Assembly (NCBI GenBank): GCA_023131215.1
Contig: JAGLZV010000180.1
Coordinates: forward strand, 1-11,717
DNA length: 11,717 nt
Reading direction: 5' to 3'
Source: Candidatus Methanophagales archaeon
Lineage (GTDB): Archaea > Halobacteriota > Syntropharchaeia > Alkanophagales > Methanospirareceae
In this document: one piece after another, positions 1 to 6,686 of the stretch
Numbering within the stretch: position 1 is the stretch's first letter
Layout of the letters: every line of letters starts with the position of its first letter
Program-made: the position numbers and the translations under genes
Notes under the pieces: model-generated
The model's database searches: none
What the model was told of the DNA's origin: nothing
Seen by the model: only the letters and a program-made list of their open reading frames with translations

Positions 1-33
1 AGCAGCGATAATCTTAAGCAAAATTAACTTCAT

Positions 34-41
34 AGGTGATC
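34..41 (+). promoter_or_regulatory. Ribosome binding site of ilvE
   Basis: AGGTGATC is an eight-base match to the complement of the archaeal 16S rRNA 3' end. It decides the start: a GTG at 36 lies inside it, so the ATG at 45 is preferred. Confidence 0.7.
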
Positions 42-44
42 GCA

Positions 45-983
45 ATGGTGGAGAAAGAGAGACCGCCGGAAGAGGGGAAAATATGGTATAATGGAAAGTT
101 TGTGGATTGGGAGGAAGCGAAAGTACACGTTCTCTCGCATGGTTTGCATTACGGGTCTGGCGTTTTCGAGGGGATACGATGCTATGCAACGGAAAAAGGC
201 TCGTTTATCTTCAGGCTGAAGGAACATGTGGATAGGATGTATCGGTCAGCAGAGTTGTATAAGATGGAAATACCGTACTCAAAGGAAGAGCTAAAAAATG
301 CGATAAAAGAAACAGTTCGTATAAATGGACTTGATGCGTGCTATATAAGACCAATCGCTTTTTATGGCTACCATCACTTGGGTGTGAACCCGGAAGGCTG
401 TCCTATCGAGTGTGTAATCGCAGCATGGCGGTGGGGTACTTATCTTGGCGAGGAGGCGTTAGAGAATGGTATAAGATGCACTTTCTCATCATGGCGCAGA
501 ATAGACCCTAATACATTGCCCGTTACGGCAAAGGCTACGGGGCATTATCTGAATTCGCTGTTAGCGGTTTTGGATGCGAAAGAAAGAGGATTTGACGAGG
601 CGATAATGCTCGACAATAATGGATATGTAGCAGAAGGTCCGGGTGAGAACATATTTGCAGTAAAAAACGCAACGATATACACACCGTCTGCAGAATCTTC
701 CATTTTGCCTGGCATCACTAGGGATTCAGTAATCGTGCTTGCACTGGATATTGGGTATAAAGTGATAGAGAAGCCCATAACGAAAGAAGAACTATTGACT
801 GCGGATGAAGTCTTTTTCACAGGGACCGCAGCAGAGCTGTCGCCGATACGAGAGATAGATAATGTAACAATAGGGAAAGGTAAGAGAGGTGAAGTGACAG
901 GCGTGATACAAAGGAAGTTCTTTGACGTAGTGAATGCGAAAGAGGAGAAATACATGAGCTGGCTGGAGCCGGTGTATGAGTAG
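45..983 (+). CDS. ilvE: Branched-chain amino acid aminotransferase (PLP fold type IV)
   Basis: Cytosolic PLP enzyme that reversibly transfers the amino group between glutamate and the 2-oxo acids of Val, Leu and Ile, the last step of branched-chain amino acid synthesis. The 312-residue product matches the usual IlvE length of about 305-310. Visible family features are the N-terminal HGLHYGSGVFEGIR block, the Schiff-base lysine in TAKATGHYLNS (Lys163 counting from the chosen start), the EGPGENIF motif near residue 197 and ILPGITRDS near 220, which binds the PLP phosphate. A GTG lies in frame at 36, but AGGTGATC at 34-41 complements the 3' end of archaeal 16S rRNA and sits 3 nt before the ATG at 45, so I chose the ATG. 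The nearest downstream genes are unrelated membrane proteins 220 bp away, so it appears monocistronic in this window. A D-amino acid or aminodeoxychorismate enzyme of the same fold is possible but fits less well. Confidence 0.93.
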   Translation: MVEKERPPEEGKIWYNGKFVDWEEAKVHVLSHGLHYGSGVFEGIRCYATEKGSFIFRLKEHVDRMYRSAELYKMEIPYSKEELKNAIKETVRINGLDACYIRPIAFYGYHHLGVNPEGCPIECVIAAWRWGTYLGEEALENGIRCTFSSWRRIDPNTLPVTAKATGHYLNSLLAVLDAKERGFDEAIMLDNNGYVAEGPGENIFAVKNATIYTPSAESSILPGITRDSVIVLALDIGYKVIEKPITKEELLTADEVFFTGTAAELSPIREIDNVTIGKGKRGEVTGVIQRKFFDVVNAKEEKYMSWLEPVYE

Positions 984-1069
984 AAATCTTTACCAAAGAA
1001 ACGTCACCATTCAGCAAGCCATTGTAGGCTTTCTTTATCCCTAAAACCCAATGGAATAGAAGATTTTTG

Positions 1070-1107
1070 AATTTATTCCGAGTGTGGAGAGGGTGGGGCT
1101 TTATTAG
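1070..1107 (+). repeat. Dispersed GC-rich repeat, copy A (divergent)
   Basis: The stretch begins AATTTATT and ends GAGGGTGGGGCTT (1089-1101) plus TATTAG. The same start is found at 6653 (AATTTATT followed by GCGGGGTGG), and the same end, with one mismatch, at 9483-9495 (GAGGATGGGGCTT). It lies in the 220-bp gap between ilvE and the membrane-protein operon, about 100 bp before the next start codon. Its middle is the least conserved of the three copies. Confidence 0.4.
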
Positions 1108-1161
1108 AGGTGCAGTATCCCATGATCGGTAAAATCAAATTAAGAAAATACCGTGGGCAAA

Positions 1162-1170
1162 CTATAAATA
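1162..1170 (+). promoter_or_regulatory. TATA-box-like promoter of the 1204-2871 operon
   Basis: CTATAAATA lies 34-42 nt before the ATG at 1204 in an otherwise gene-free gap. Initiation about 25 nt downstream would begin near 1192, just at the GAGGT ribosome binding site (1193-1197), giving a very short leader. Confidence 0.45.
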
Positions 1171-1203
1171 GGTTTAATAAAAAGTGGATAGTGAGGTAAT
1201 AAG

Positions 1204-1593
1204 ATGTCAAAAAGAGACGATGATCTGATTGATAAATTCATAAAATTCCTTGCGGATATCGGCAGGGGATTAGAACGGAATTGTAGCGATAAAGTCATTG
1301 CGATCATATTGATCATAGTCGCTTGGACACTTCATCCCATCGGGGCACTGATAGCGACGTTATTGATCGCAAACATCTACTTTGCTAAAAAACCTATCAC
1401 CGAGAGAGAGGAGGGAGCAGAAGACGAGAAGGTTGAGTCAAGATACGATGAAATAGCAGTAACAATAGGTCTAATCCTGATTGTCATTGGCAGTTTTTGG
1501 TTTATTAGGGAATACATCTGGATAGTCCCATGGTCTGCTATTTTGGTCATTATTGGTATATTGTTAACTCTTTATGGATTGTCGAAGAGGTAA
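1204..1593 (+). CDS. Small four-helix membrane protein, first gene of DUF4097 operon
   Basis: A 129-residue protein of unknown specific function. After a charged amphipathic N-terminus (residues 1-30) there are four likely membrane segments at about 31-41, 44-60, 84-101 and 106-125. A highly charged loop (63-82, rich in Glu/Asp/Lys) separates the two pairs, and a short basic tail follows. The C-terminal hairpin (two Ile/Leu/Val/Gly helices around a Trp-Pro) resembles the LiaF-type/DUF5668 membrane hairpin; a distant PspC resemblance at the N-terminal half is weaker. GAGGT lies 7 nt before the ATG. The next gene starts 2 nt after this stop, so the two are almost certainly co-transcribed and perhaps coupled in translation. 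The operon partners suggest a role in sensing or protecting the cell envelope, which is inference only. Confidence 0.75.
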   Translation: MSKRDDDLIDKFIKFLADIGRGLERNCSDKVIAIILIIVAWTLHPIGALIATLLIANIYFAKKPITEREEGAEDEKVESRYDEIAVTIGLILIVIGSFWFIREYIWIVPWSAILVIIGILLTLYGLSKR

Positions 1594-1595
1594 AA

Positions 1596-1796
1596 ATGGT
1601 CGAAAGAGAACGAATTCATGATCCGTATCACTATCTTTTCTGGAGCGTGGTACTTATAATCGGTGGATTGACATGGTATCTATCTATTATTGACGTAATA
1701 AAAATATCGTATAGAATAGTTTTGCCTCTTTTTGTTGTGATAATTGGATTTGCCATACTTTTAATTGGCATTCTAAGAATAAAGAGGAAGGGATAA
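1596..1796 (+). CDS. Small two-helix membrane protein, LiaF-TM/DUF5668-like
   Basis: A 66-residue protein. The frame is open from 1530, but the upstream part overlaps the previous gene and the ATG at 1596 has GAGGT (1587-1591) correctly spaced ahead of it, so I start there. A short polar N-terminus (residues 1-13) is followed by two membrane helices, about 14-33 and 42-60, joined by a short loop and ending in a basic tail (RIKRKG). The pattern of a Gly-rich hydrophobic helix, short loop, a Leu-Pro at the start of the second helix and a basic end is that of the LiaF-type/DUF5668 transmembrane hairpin. It is squeezed between its neighbours (2 nt and 1 nt gaps), which supports it being real and part of the same complex. 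No catalytic residues are seen. Confidence 0.75.
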   Translation: MVERERIHDPYHYLFWSVVLIIGGLTWYLSIIDVIKISYRIVLPLFVVIIGFAILLIGILRIKRKG

Positions 1797-1797
1797 C

Positions 1798-2871
1798 ATG
1801 AGTAGAAGCGGTGTTATTAAGCTCGGAGAGTTTTTAATCACGGTTGGGTTATTCTTTTTATTATACGAATACGTCAATTGGGGTGCGATCCAATCCAACA
1901 TAAAAGCAGCGTACGTCATGGGAAGTGGTATCCTACTTATCATAGCCTATATAATCTCAGTCAAGGCAAAATCCATAGCAATTCAAGAGTTTGCTCACTT
2001 GCTGTCCATCGTCAGCGCTGTAATAGTCGTAAATATAATAATCGCATCTCTTGTTTGCCCCCTAAGCATAATTGGTGGCGATATAGTCAAAGAAAGAACC
2101 GATGTATTAGAGGGTGACCTTGGTGATTTTAAGGATGTTTCATTCGATATGGAAATTGTAAACGGCTGCATAAAACTAAGAAGCTGGAATGAACCGAATT
2201 ATAGGATCGTAGTTGTTACGAAAGCTATGGTATGGAGCGAAAAAGGCGCCGAAAAAATGTTGAATTCAACCAGTATTAAGATAGATAAAGAAAAGAGTGA
2301 GTCAGAAATCGGTCTCAATTTAATGGTGGATGTCCCCAGTACAAATTGGTTTGGGGTATCTACCGACATTGAGGTATATCTCCCCAAAAATATGAGCTAT
2401 GACTTGGAATTAGAAACCGCAAATGGTTTAATTGAACTGGATGGGATAAACGGCAGTTTTGCAAGTTTGGAAAACGTTAATGGGGATATAGTTATAGAAG
2501 ATGTAAATTTTTCGAATATCTGCGCAGAAACGGTTAATGGCAGAATCCAAGCAAGTTTAACATCGAATGAAGCCAAATTAAAAACAGTGAATGGAAAAAT
2601 TGATTTAGAGACCGGAAATGCCAGCGGGAGATATAAAATCACGACTGTTAATGGGGGCGTTATAGTAAAGCTACATTTCTTCAATGGTGTTGGGTATCAT
2701 GTTAAAGCGAGTACATCTATGGGAAATGTGGATATTGATGGACCAGATTTTTTATTCGAGAAGAAAGATAGGAAGCAGCAGGAAGCATGGACTGAAGACT
2801 TTGAATTGATGGAAACCAAGGTTCATGTTATAGCGGAGACAGTAAACGGCGATATAGAAGTGAGAAAATGA
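1798..2871 (+). CDS. Membrane-anchored DUF4097 family beta-repeat protein
   Basis: A 357-residue protein with three N-terminal membrane helices (about residues 8-25, 38-54 and 67-93), then a DUF4097 domain to the end. DUF4097 is a right-handed beta-repeat fold; each turn here carries an [VAI]-N-G signature. Eight are visible: IVNG, TANG, GING, NVNG and four TVNG, the last just before the C-terminus in AETVNGDIEVRK. The family includes putative surface adhesins and the LiaG protein of the Firmicute LiaFSR envelope-stress locus. The ATG is 1 nt after the preceding stop. With the two small LiaF-TM-like membrane proteins upstream it makes a compact three-gene unit. Which side of the membrane the beta domain faces cannot be read directly; the three-helix anchor and family habit suggest outside. 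Function is unknown beyond family level. Confidence 0.85.
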   Translation: MSRSGVIKLGEFLITVGLFFLLYEYVNWGAIQSNIKAAYVMGSGILLIIAYIISVKAKSIAIQEFAHLLSIVSAVIVVNIIIASLVCPLSIIGGDIVKERTDVLEGDLGDFKDVSFDMEIVNGCIKLRSWNEPNYRIVVVTKAMVWSEKGAEKMLNSTSIKIDKEKSESEIGLNLMVDVPSTNWFGVSTDIEVYLPKNMSYDLELETANGLIELDGINGSFASLENVNGDIVIEDVNFSNICAETVNGRIQASLTSNEAKLKTVNGKIDLETGNASGRYKITTVNGGVIVKLHFFNGVGYHVKASTSMGNVDIDGPDFLFEKKDRKQQEAWTEDFELMETKVHVIAETVNGDIEVRK

Positions 2872-2910
2872 ATATGGATCTAAACTCAAAAATTCAAAAG
2901 CTAAACACTT

Positions 2911-2923
2911 ACCACGGCGTGGT
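2911..2923. repeat. 13-bp palindrome after the DUF4097 gene
   Basis: ACCACGGCGTGGT is a perfect 6-1-6 palindrome about 40 bp after the DUF4097 stop. No T-tract follows, so it is not an obvious terminator. It could be a weak hairpin or a protein site. Confidence 0.4.
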
Positions 2924-2954
2924 GTGGTTGGGGCGATCATCATTTCTAAAACCA

Positions 2955-2967
2955 CCTGGATTCCAGG
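2955..2967. repeat. Second 13-bp palindrome in the same gap
   Basis: CCTGGATTCCAGG is a perfect 6-1-6 palindrome 31 bp after the previous one. The two have different sequences but the same geometry. Confidence 0.4.
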
Positions 2968-3012
2968 GTCCAAGTTGCTAAGAAGGGTTCTGCAAGGATT
3001 GTTTCCGAAATT

Positions 3013-3020
3013 TTTATAAA
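3013..3020 (+). promoter_or_regulatory. TATA box for the metallophosphoesterase remnant
   Basis: TTTATAAA lies 22-29 nt before the ATG at 3042. This is the spacing expected for a leaderless archaeal transcript. Confidence 0.45.
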
Positions 3021-3041
3021 GTGCTGAGAAAATTATAATTA

Positions 3042-3621
3042 ATGAGAACTGCGCGTGAATACAAAGAGAAGGAGATATACAAAAGATTAGAGCCTTAAAT
3101 CAGTGCGTGGTTTAGAAAGAATTTTTGTCCGTGGGAATCACGATACTTTTTTAGGTCCTCTTAAACGTTTCCCGAATATCAAAATCGTTAACGAGCTTTG
3201 CAAAGGCGATATATTGTTCATCCACGGTCATAACAAAGATTTTTTGAGTATTATTAGAAGGAAAAAGAAGAAAAAGAGACGAAGAACCATAGTGGTTGCA
3301 CATGAGCACCCCTTTCTTATCTTAGGAGACCGTGTCGGAGCGAGAGTGAGATTGCCCTGTTTTCTCAAAGGTAAACTGAAGCTCTATGGCTACGGACACG
3401 GATATGGATATGATAAGAACTTAATAGTAATGCCGGCTTTCTCTCCTTTAGCCGGAGGCATACCTGTAAACGTTGTAAACAAAGAGGAATTTTTATCGTC
3501 GATTCTAAAGAGCGCGGAGGTTGACCGCGACGAAATGGAAGTGTATGCAGTAGATGAGGAGATAGGCATGTTGGAATTTCCTGAGTTGAGGAAATGGAAG
3601 GCGGTGTCTCTGTGCTTGTAA
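3042..3621 (+). pseudogene. Metallophosphoesterase lacking its N-terminal metal site
   Basis: The clear coding part is 3103-3621 (172 residues from a GTG). It shows calcineurin-like phosphoesterase motifs in order: VRGNHDT, then FIHGH, then VVAHEHP (the GHxH-like site). The family's first two metal-binding blocks, DxH and GD, are absent. They should lie some 40-80 residues upstream, but this frame meets a stop at 3088. Just upstream, an ATG at 3042 with a well-placed TATA box opens an 18-residue frame that ends at 3098, immediately before the conserved part. The simplest reading is an original gene starting near 3042 that lost its DxH/GD segment through an internal deletion and frame change. 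A strongly basic run (residues 47-55, Lys/Arg only) sits in a surface loop between the HGH and AHEHP motifs. A functional truncated protein starting at GTG 3103 cannot be excluded, but it would lack half its metal ligands. Confidence 0.65.
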
Positions 3622-3637
3622 TTAAACCCTTTTCTTT

Positions 3638-3658
3638 AAAACTTTTAAGAAAAGTTTT
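3638..3658 (+). terminator. Hairpin after the metallophosphoesterase remnant
   Basis: AAAACTTTT, AAG, AAAAGTTTT gives a perfect 9-bp stem with a 3-nt loop, 17 nt after the stop. It is AT-only except for one G-C pair and lies in a T/A-rich tract, with a further six-T run at 3703-3708. Archaeal termination depends mainly on T-tracts, so the hairpin itself may be incidental. Confidence 0.4.
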
Positions 3659-3737
3659 ATTAAAAAAGCTTCGCGGGAAAAAAGCGTTTACGGAAAAGAA
3701 AATTTTTTCTTAGGTAAATATTATTTCCGTAGCATAT

Positions 3738-4421
3738 ATGACTATGGATAGAATCTACATACTATATCACGGCTCGTTTGGAGAACTGGTAACAGGTCAT
3801 CTGGCTATGAGTGAACTTGCAGACAGGATTGTGAGCCTCTACGACCTTAAAATTACGTCCGTGTCGCTTGACGAGCCGGAGAACGACATGCCGGAAGACA
3901 TACCACTATCCGAATGCGACCTTCTACTTGTGCTTGGGATACTCCCCAAAGCGGGCGACCTCGTACCAATCATAGCCGAAAGAACAGGAGCAAAAGCTGT
4001 TCTTTGGCCTGTTGAAGACCCGAACTTGATACCAGAGGGTAAATATTCGATTGAAAACGAGCTCAAAAAGAAGGGTATCCACATTGAATTTCCTGAACCT
4101 CTTTGTTCGCTGGACATGAGCGATAATGAACTGGTCAAATCTTTTGTCGAATCTTTCGGGAAGTCTAAATTTGAACTCAGAGTTAATGCGAAAAGCAAAG
4201 TTATCGAAGCCGTAAAAGTCATCAGAGACACTCCTTGCGGCTCGGCTTCAAAAGTCGCTGAGAAGCTTGTGGGTATGTCCTACAAAGACATGAAATCTTT
4301 TGAGGAACAGGTGATGCAGATGCACGATAACGAGTGTGTGGCTTACATGGGTCCGGAAAGACCGATAATGCAGCAAGCAGGTAGATTGCTCGTGGATGCG
4401 ATAAAGGAGGCCTTTCCATAA
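3738..4421 (+). CDS. DUF166 family protein
   Basis: A 227-residue cytosolic protein of the mostly archaeal DUF166 family; its reaction is not established. The family signatures are all present: CDLLLVLGILPKAGDL (60-75), FPEPLCSLD (118-126), the highly conserved RDTPCGSASKVAEKL (163-177) and the H...C...A.MGP...Q.AG segment near 196-215. Cys123, Cys167 and Cys200 fall at the conserved cysteine positions and could bind metal or an Fe-S cluster (inference). No ribosome binding site precedes it. A TATA-like TAAATATTA at 3715-3723 suggests a leaderless transcript, and the ATG at 3744 (spacing about 26) is as good a start as 3738. The TAA stop lies inside a 34-bp repeat copy. It converges on the ASKHA activator gene, so the two share only their 3' region. 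Confidence 0.85.
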   Translation: MTMDRIYILYHGSFGELVTGHLAMSELADRIVSLYDLKITSVSLDEPENDMPEDIPLSECDLLLVLGILPKAGDLVPIIAERTGAKAVLWPVEDPNLIPEGKYSIENELKKKGIHIEFPEPLCSLDMSDNELVKSFVESFGKSKFELRVNAKSKVIEAVKVIRDTPCGSASKVAEKLVGMSYKDMKSFEEQVMQMHDNECVAYMGPERPIMQQAGRLLVDAIKEAFP

Positions 4422-4451
4422 AAAATCCCAAATCCCAAGCATCAAATCACG
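4418..4451 (+). repeat. 34-bp direct repeat, left copy flanking the ASKHA gene
   Basis: Matches 6145-6178 with a single C/T difference (position 4443 against 6170). It contains AATCCCAAATCCCAAGC and includes the DUF166 stop codon. Similarity stops abruptly on both sides. Confidence 0.85.
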
Positions 4452-4554
4452 ATTTAGGAATAGGGTATAGCCTGGATTTATTTGTAATTTGTAATTGATC
4501 TCTGACCCCTAATCCCTCTTTGGCTACTTGGCTATTGGCTATGATTGGATATCT
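4452..4554. other. Low-complexity intergenic stretch
   Basis: Short tandem words occur here: TTTGTAA twice (4481-4494) and TTGGCTA three times (4520-4526, 4528-4534, 4535-4541), with ACCCCTAATCCCTC between, which echoes the AATCCC words of the adjacent repeat. No gene or clear terminator is seen. It is the shared 3' region of the convergent DUF166 and ASKHA genes. Confidence 0.5.
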
Positions 4555-6117
4555 TTAAAGGTATTTCTGGAAATAAAGCTCACTGACGAATATTTCCATA
4601 AAGTTCTCTTCTTCTTCAAGTTTTACATGCTCAATCCTTTTGGCAACTGCTTCTGCATCTTCTCTCTTTGTCTTTGATATCAACGCCTGCCTTGCACCTT
4701 CTATCGCGGCATTTCCCATCTTCTTCACCTTTTCTTGCTCAACTGCGGGTAGAAGTCCTATGCGTATCGCATTCTCAGTGTTTGTAAAGTTCACGAAACC
4801 CCCCGCCAGAAAGATGCAGTCTATCTCCTCAAGTTCGATTCCGTATCTTTCCAGCAGGACCTTTATGCCGACCGAAACAGCGGTTTTCGCAAGATTTAAC
4901 TGGTCAATGTCCTTTTCTGATATACTAATTCCTTCGGCTATTTTAAATTCTTTCTCAGCGCCATAGAACTTACCTCTACCATCAATTATTCTCTTGTCCA
5001 GAAGTTCTGCCAGAGCGTCTATCAACCCGGAACCGCAAATTCCAACAGGAGCGGCATCGGCAATCGTTTTGTACCTAACTTTTCCATTCGTATTCACTTC
5101 TTTTATCGCCCCACTTACGCCGCCTATTCCGCACGTTATGCCAGCGCCTTCAAATGCGGGACCTGCTGCACAGGACGTTGCAATTAATCTGTCTTTGTTC
5201 CCGAGCACGATTTCTGTGTTGGTTCCGATGTCTATTGCCATACCTATAGGCTCGTTTTTGTACATCTCCGTCGCCAGCACGACAGCCAGAGCGTCAGCAC
5301 CGACAAAACTTCCTATCAGGGGAAGACCATAAACCCGGGCATCGGGATTTGCTTCGAGCCCGAGTTCTTTCGCCGTTTTGCTTACTGGCTTTACACTCAA
5401 AGGTTCATAAGGGCTTTTGCCAAGCGACTCGACAGAATAGCCAAAAAACAGGTCTCTCATTACGGGATTGCCCACGACGACCATCTCATAGACTTTGCCC
5501 GGGTCTGTCAGGGCTGTAATCATTTCGTTCACCGCGGTTCTGATTTCTCTTTCGAGTATGTCCTGCCCTTTTCTTGCAAATTCTATCCTTGAAATTACAT
5601 TGTTTCCGTATTTGGTCTGTGGATTTTCTCTTGATATAACAGAAGAAACTTTCCCGCTCTCAAGGTCAATTAAATACATAGCAAGCGTTGTTGTCCCTAT
5701 GTCAAGAGCGATGCCGTATATTTCTCCTGTATAGTCGCCTATATCTTCTGACTCACAAAAAACTCTTTCGCCCTCCAGGTGCACAAAGGGCTCAAGAGCG
5801 ATTTCCTTATATTCTCCTGATTCTAAAACGTAGTAGGTTCTTCTTGGAACTCGTGCATAAATGTGTTCGTCGGTTCTTAATATTCGTGCCTGGCATGCAA
5901 GTCTGTGCGTATCGTCGTGTACAAATTTGTTTTCCGCCTCGGTCTTATCCGAGAGTACTCCGGGGGCGCACTCAACTTCGACTTGACACTGACCGCACTT
6001 TCCCTCGCCACCACACGATGCGTTTATGTCTATTCCCAACTCTTGCAAATAAGACAGTATGGTCCTTCCCTTAACAAGTTCGGCTTCTTTTCCGGACTCC
6101 GTGAAAATGATGTTCAT
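4555..6117 (-). CDS. [2Fe-2S]-ASKHA reductive activator of corrinoid proteins (RACo/RamA-like)
   Basis: A 520-residue protein. Residues 1-90 form a plant-type [2Fe-2S] ferredoxin domain with ligands Cys35, Cys41, Cys44 and Cys75 (C-X5-C-X2-C...C). After a linker comes the DUF4445/ASKHA ATPase region, with phosphate-loop motifs DIGTTT (139-144) and DIGTNTE (296-302), SCAAGPAFEG (315-324) and a GICGSGLIDALAELL block near 359. Characterised relatives use ATP to drive electron transfer that returns inactive Co(II) corrinoid proteins to the active Co(I) state. RACo has an N-terminal [2Fe-2S] domain as here, whereas methanogen RamA carries C-terminal 4Fe-4S clusters. The C-terminus looks complete. 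No methyltransferase or corrinoid protein lies in the window, so the target is unknown. No ribosome binding site precedes the ATG; a TATA-like run on the minus strand (6142-6151) suggests a leaderless message. Confidence 0.88.
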   Translation of the reverse strand: MNIIFTESGKEAELVKGRTILSYLQELGIDINASCGGEGKCGQCQVEVECAPGVLSDKTEAENKFVHDDTHRLACQARILRTDEHIYARVPRRTYYVLESGEYKEIALEPFVHLEGERVFCESEDIGDYTGEIYGIALDIGTTTLAMYLIDLESGKVSSVISRENPQTKYGNNVISRIEFARKGQDILEREIRTAVNEMITALTDPGKVYEMVVVGNPVMRDLFFGYSVESLGKSPYEPLSVKPVSKTAKELGLEANPDARVYGLPLIGSFVGADALAVVLATEMYKNEPIGMAIDIGTNTEIVLGNKDRLIATSCAAGPAFEGAGITCGIGGVSGAIKEVNTNGKVRYKTIADAAPVGICGSGLIDALAELLDKRIIDGRGKFYGAEKEFKIAEGISISEKDIDQLNLAKTAVSVGIKVLLERYGIELEEIDCIFLAGGFVNFTNTENAIRIGLLPAVEQEKVKKMGNAAIEGARQALISKTKREDAEAVAKRIEHVKLEEEENFMEIFVSELYFQKYL

Positions 6118-6141
6118 GACATTAGATTAGTAGATGGTAGG

Positions 6142-6151
6142 ATAATAAAAA
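6142..6151 (-). promoter_or_regulatory. TATA-like element of the ASKHA gene
   Basis: On the minus strand the run reads TTTTTATTAT, 25-34 nt before the ATG at 6117, with no ribosome binding site in between. It overlaps the right copy of the 34-bp repeat, so the repeat supplies part of the promoter. Confidence 0.4.
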
Positions 6152-6178
6152 ATCCCAAATCCCAAGCATTAAATCACG
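6145..6178 (+). repeat. 34-bp direct repeat, right copy flanking the ASKHA gene
   Basis: Partner of 4418-4451, in the same orientation, one mismatch. The copies start 1727 bp apart and enclose exactly one gene. Confidence 0.85.
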
Positions 6179-6404
6179 CTCCTTTTTGTAACTTTGCCAG
6201 GATAAAAATCTTCTTTTTCGATTTTAATGGTTATCACGAGTTTTCAAGTTAGATTTCTTCTATGCGGTCTTATTTTCTCAACTTTATTGGATTTTTTGGA
6301 TTTATTTTACGAATGGAACTGTTATATCAAATATTTTCGAGAGGAAAAACAACCGAAAAGCTTTTATATTGATTTGACAATTTTGTTGATTACCTTAAAG
6401 CGAC
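6179..6404. other. AT-rich intergenic region upstream of the tnpA remnant
   Basis: No gene supported. It is T-rich and contains a perfect palindrome AAAAGCTTTT (6357-6366) that runs into TTTTATATT (6362-6370), a possible TATA box 35-43 nt before the ATG at 6405. A frame from 6227 is open across the region but has neither a ribosome binding site nor recognisable content. Confidence 0.4.
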
Positions 6405-6674
6405 ATGGGCGAAACAGAAGCGAAAGCGGGAAGGGGAACAAGAAGCGATCTTAGGCATGACAACCATACGGTGTCATTGCTGACCGATCACTTAGTTTTT
6501 TCGCATAAATATAGGGGGAAGGTATTGCTCGGCGAGGTGTCGGAAGCGGCGGAAGAAACTGTAATAGATGAGGAGAAAGAAAAAGCGCTCAAAACCGGGT
6601 ATATAACTCTTTATACCAAATTTTTTCATGCTCTCAGGCTCCGTACTTCCACAATTTATTGCGGGGTGGTGTAG
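6405..6674 (+). pseudogene. tnpA: Truncated IS200/IS605-type transposase TnpA
   Basis: An 89-residue frame. Residues about 15-53 (RHDNHTVSLLTDHLVFSHKY, then RGKVLLGEVSEAAEETV) match the N-terminus of Y1 (HUH) transposases of the IS200/IS605 type, which normally run to about 130-150 residues. After the ETV at about residue 53 the sequence no longer resembles the family: the HUH histidines, the catalytic tyrosine and the usual 'DHVHLFI' region are missing. The gene therefore cannot encode an active transposase. The remaining 36 codons may be a random extension after a deletion; they end within the dispersed GC-rich repeat, 12 bp before the protease start. No partner tnpB is present. Confidence 0.7.
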
Positions 6675-6685
6675 GATGGGCTTAG
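6653..6685 (+). repeat. Dispersed GC-rich repeat, copy B
   Basis: AATTTATT followed by GCGGGGTGG, then TAGGATGGGCTTAG. TGCGGGGTGG (6660-6669) is identical to 9472-9481, and AGGATGGG-CTT follows in both. It ends directly in front of the ATG at 6687, so it would form the leader and weak ribosome binding site if that start is used. Confidence 0.55.
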
Positions 6686-6686
6686 C

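Noticed and set aside
4418..4541. CRISPR array or telomere-like repeat
   Set aside because: Only two distant copies of the 34-bp unit and a few short words; no regular repeat-spacer pattern and no cas genes.
4640..5734. Several 79-112-codon open frames on the + strand
   Set aside because: They lie fully opposite the well-supported ASKHA gene and show no family motifs.
4418..6178. 34-bp repeats as target-site duplications of a transposon carrying the ASKHA gene
   Set aside because: Far longer than usual duplications, no terminal inverted repeats just inside them and no transposase between them.
6227..6454. 75-codon hydrophobic frame upstream of the tnpA remnant
   Set aside because: No ribosome binding site, T-rich composition that yields hydrophobic residues by chance, and overlap with the recognisable tnpA frame.
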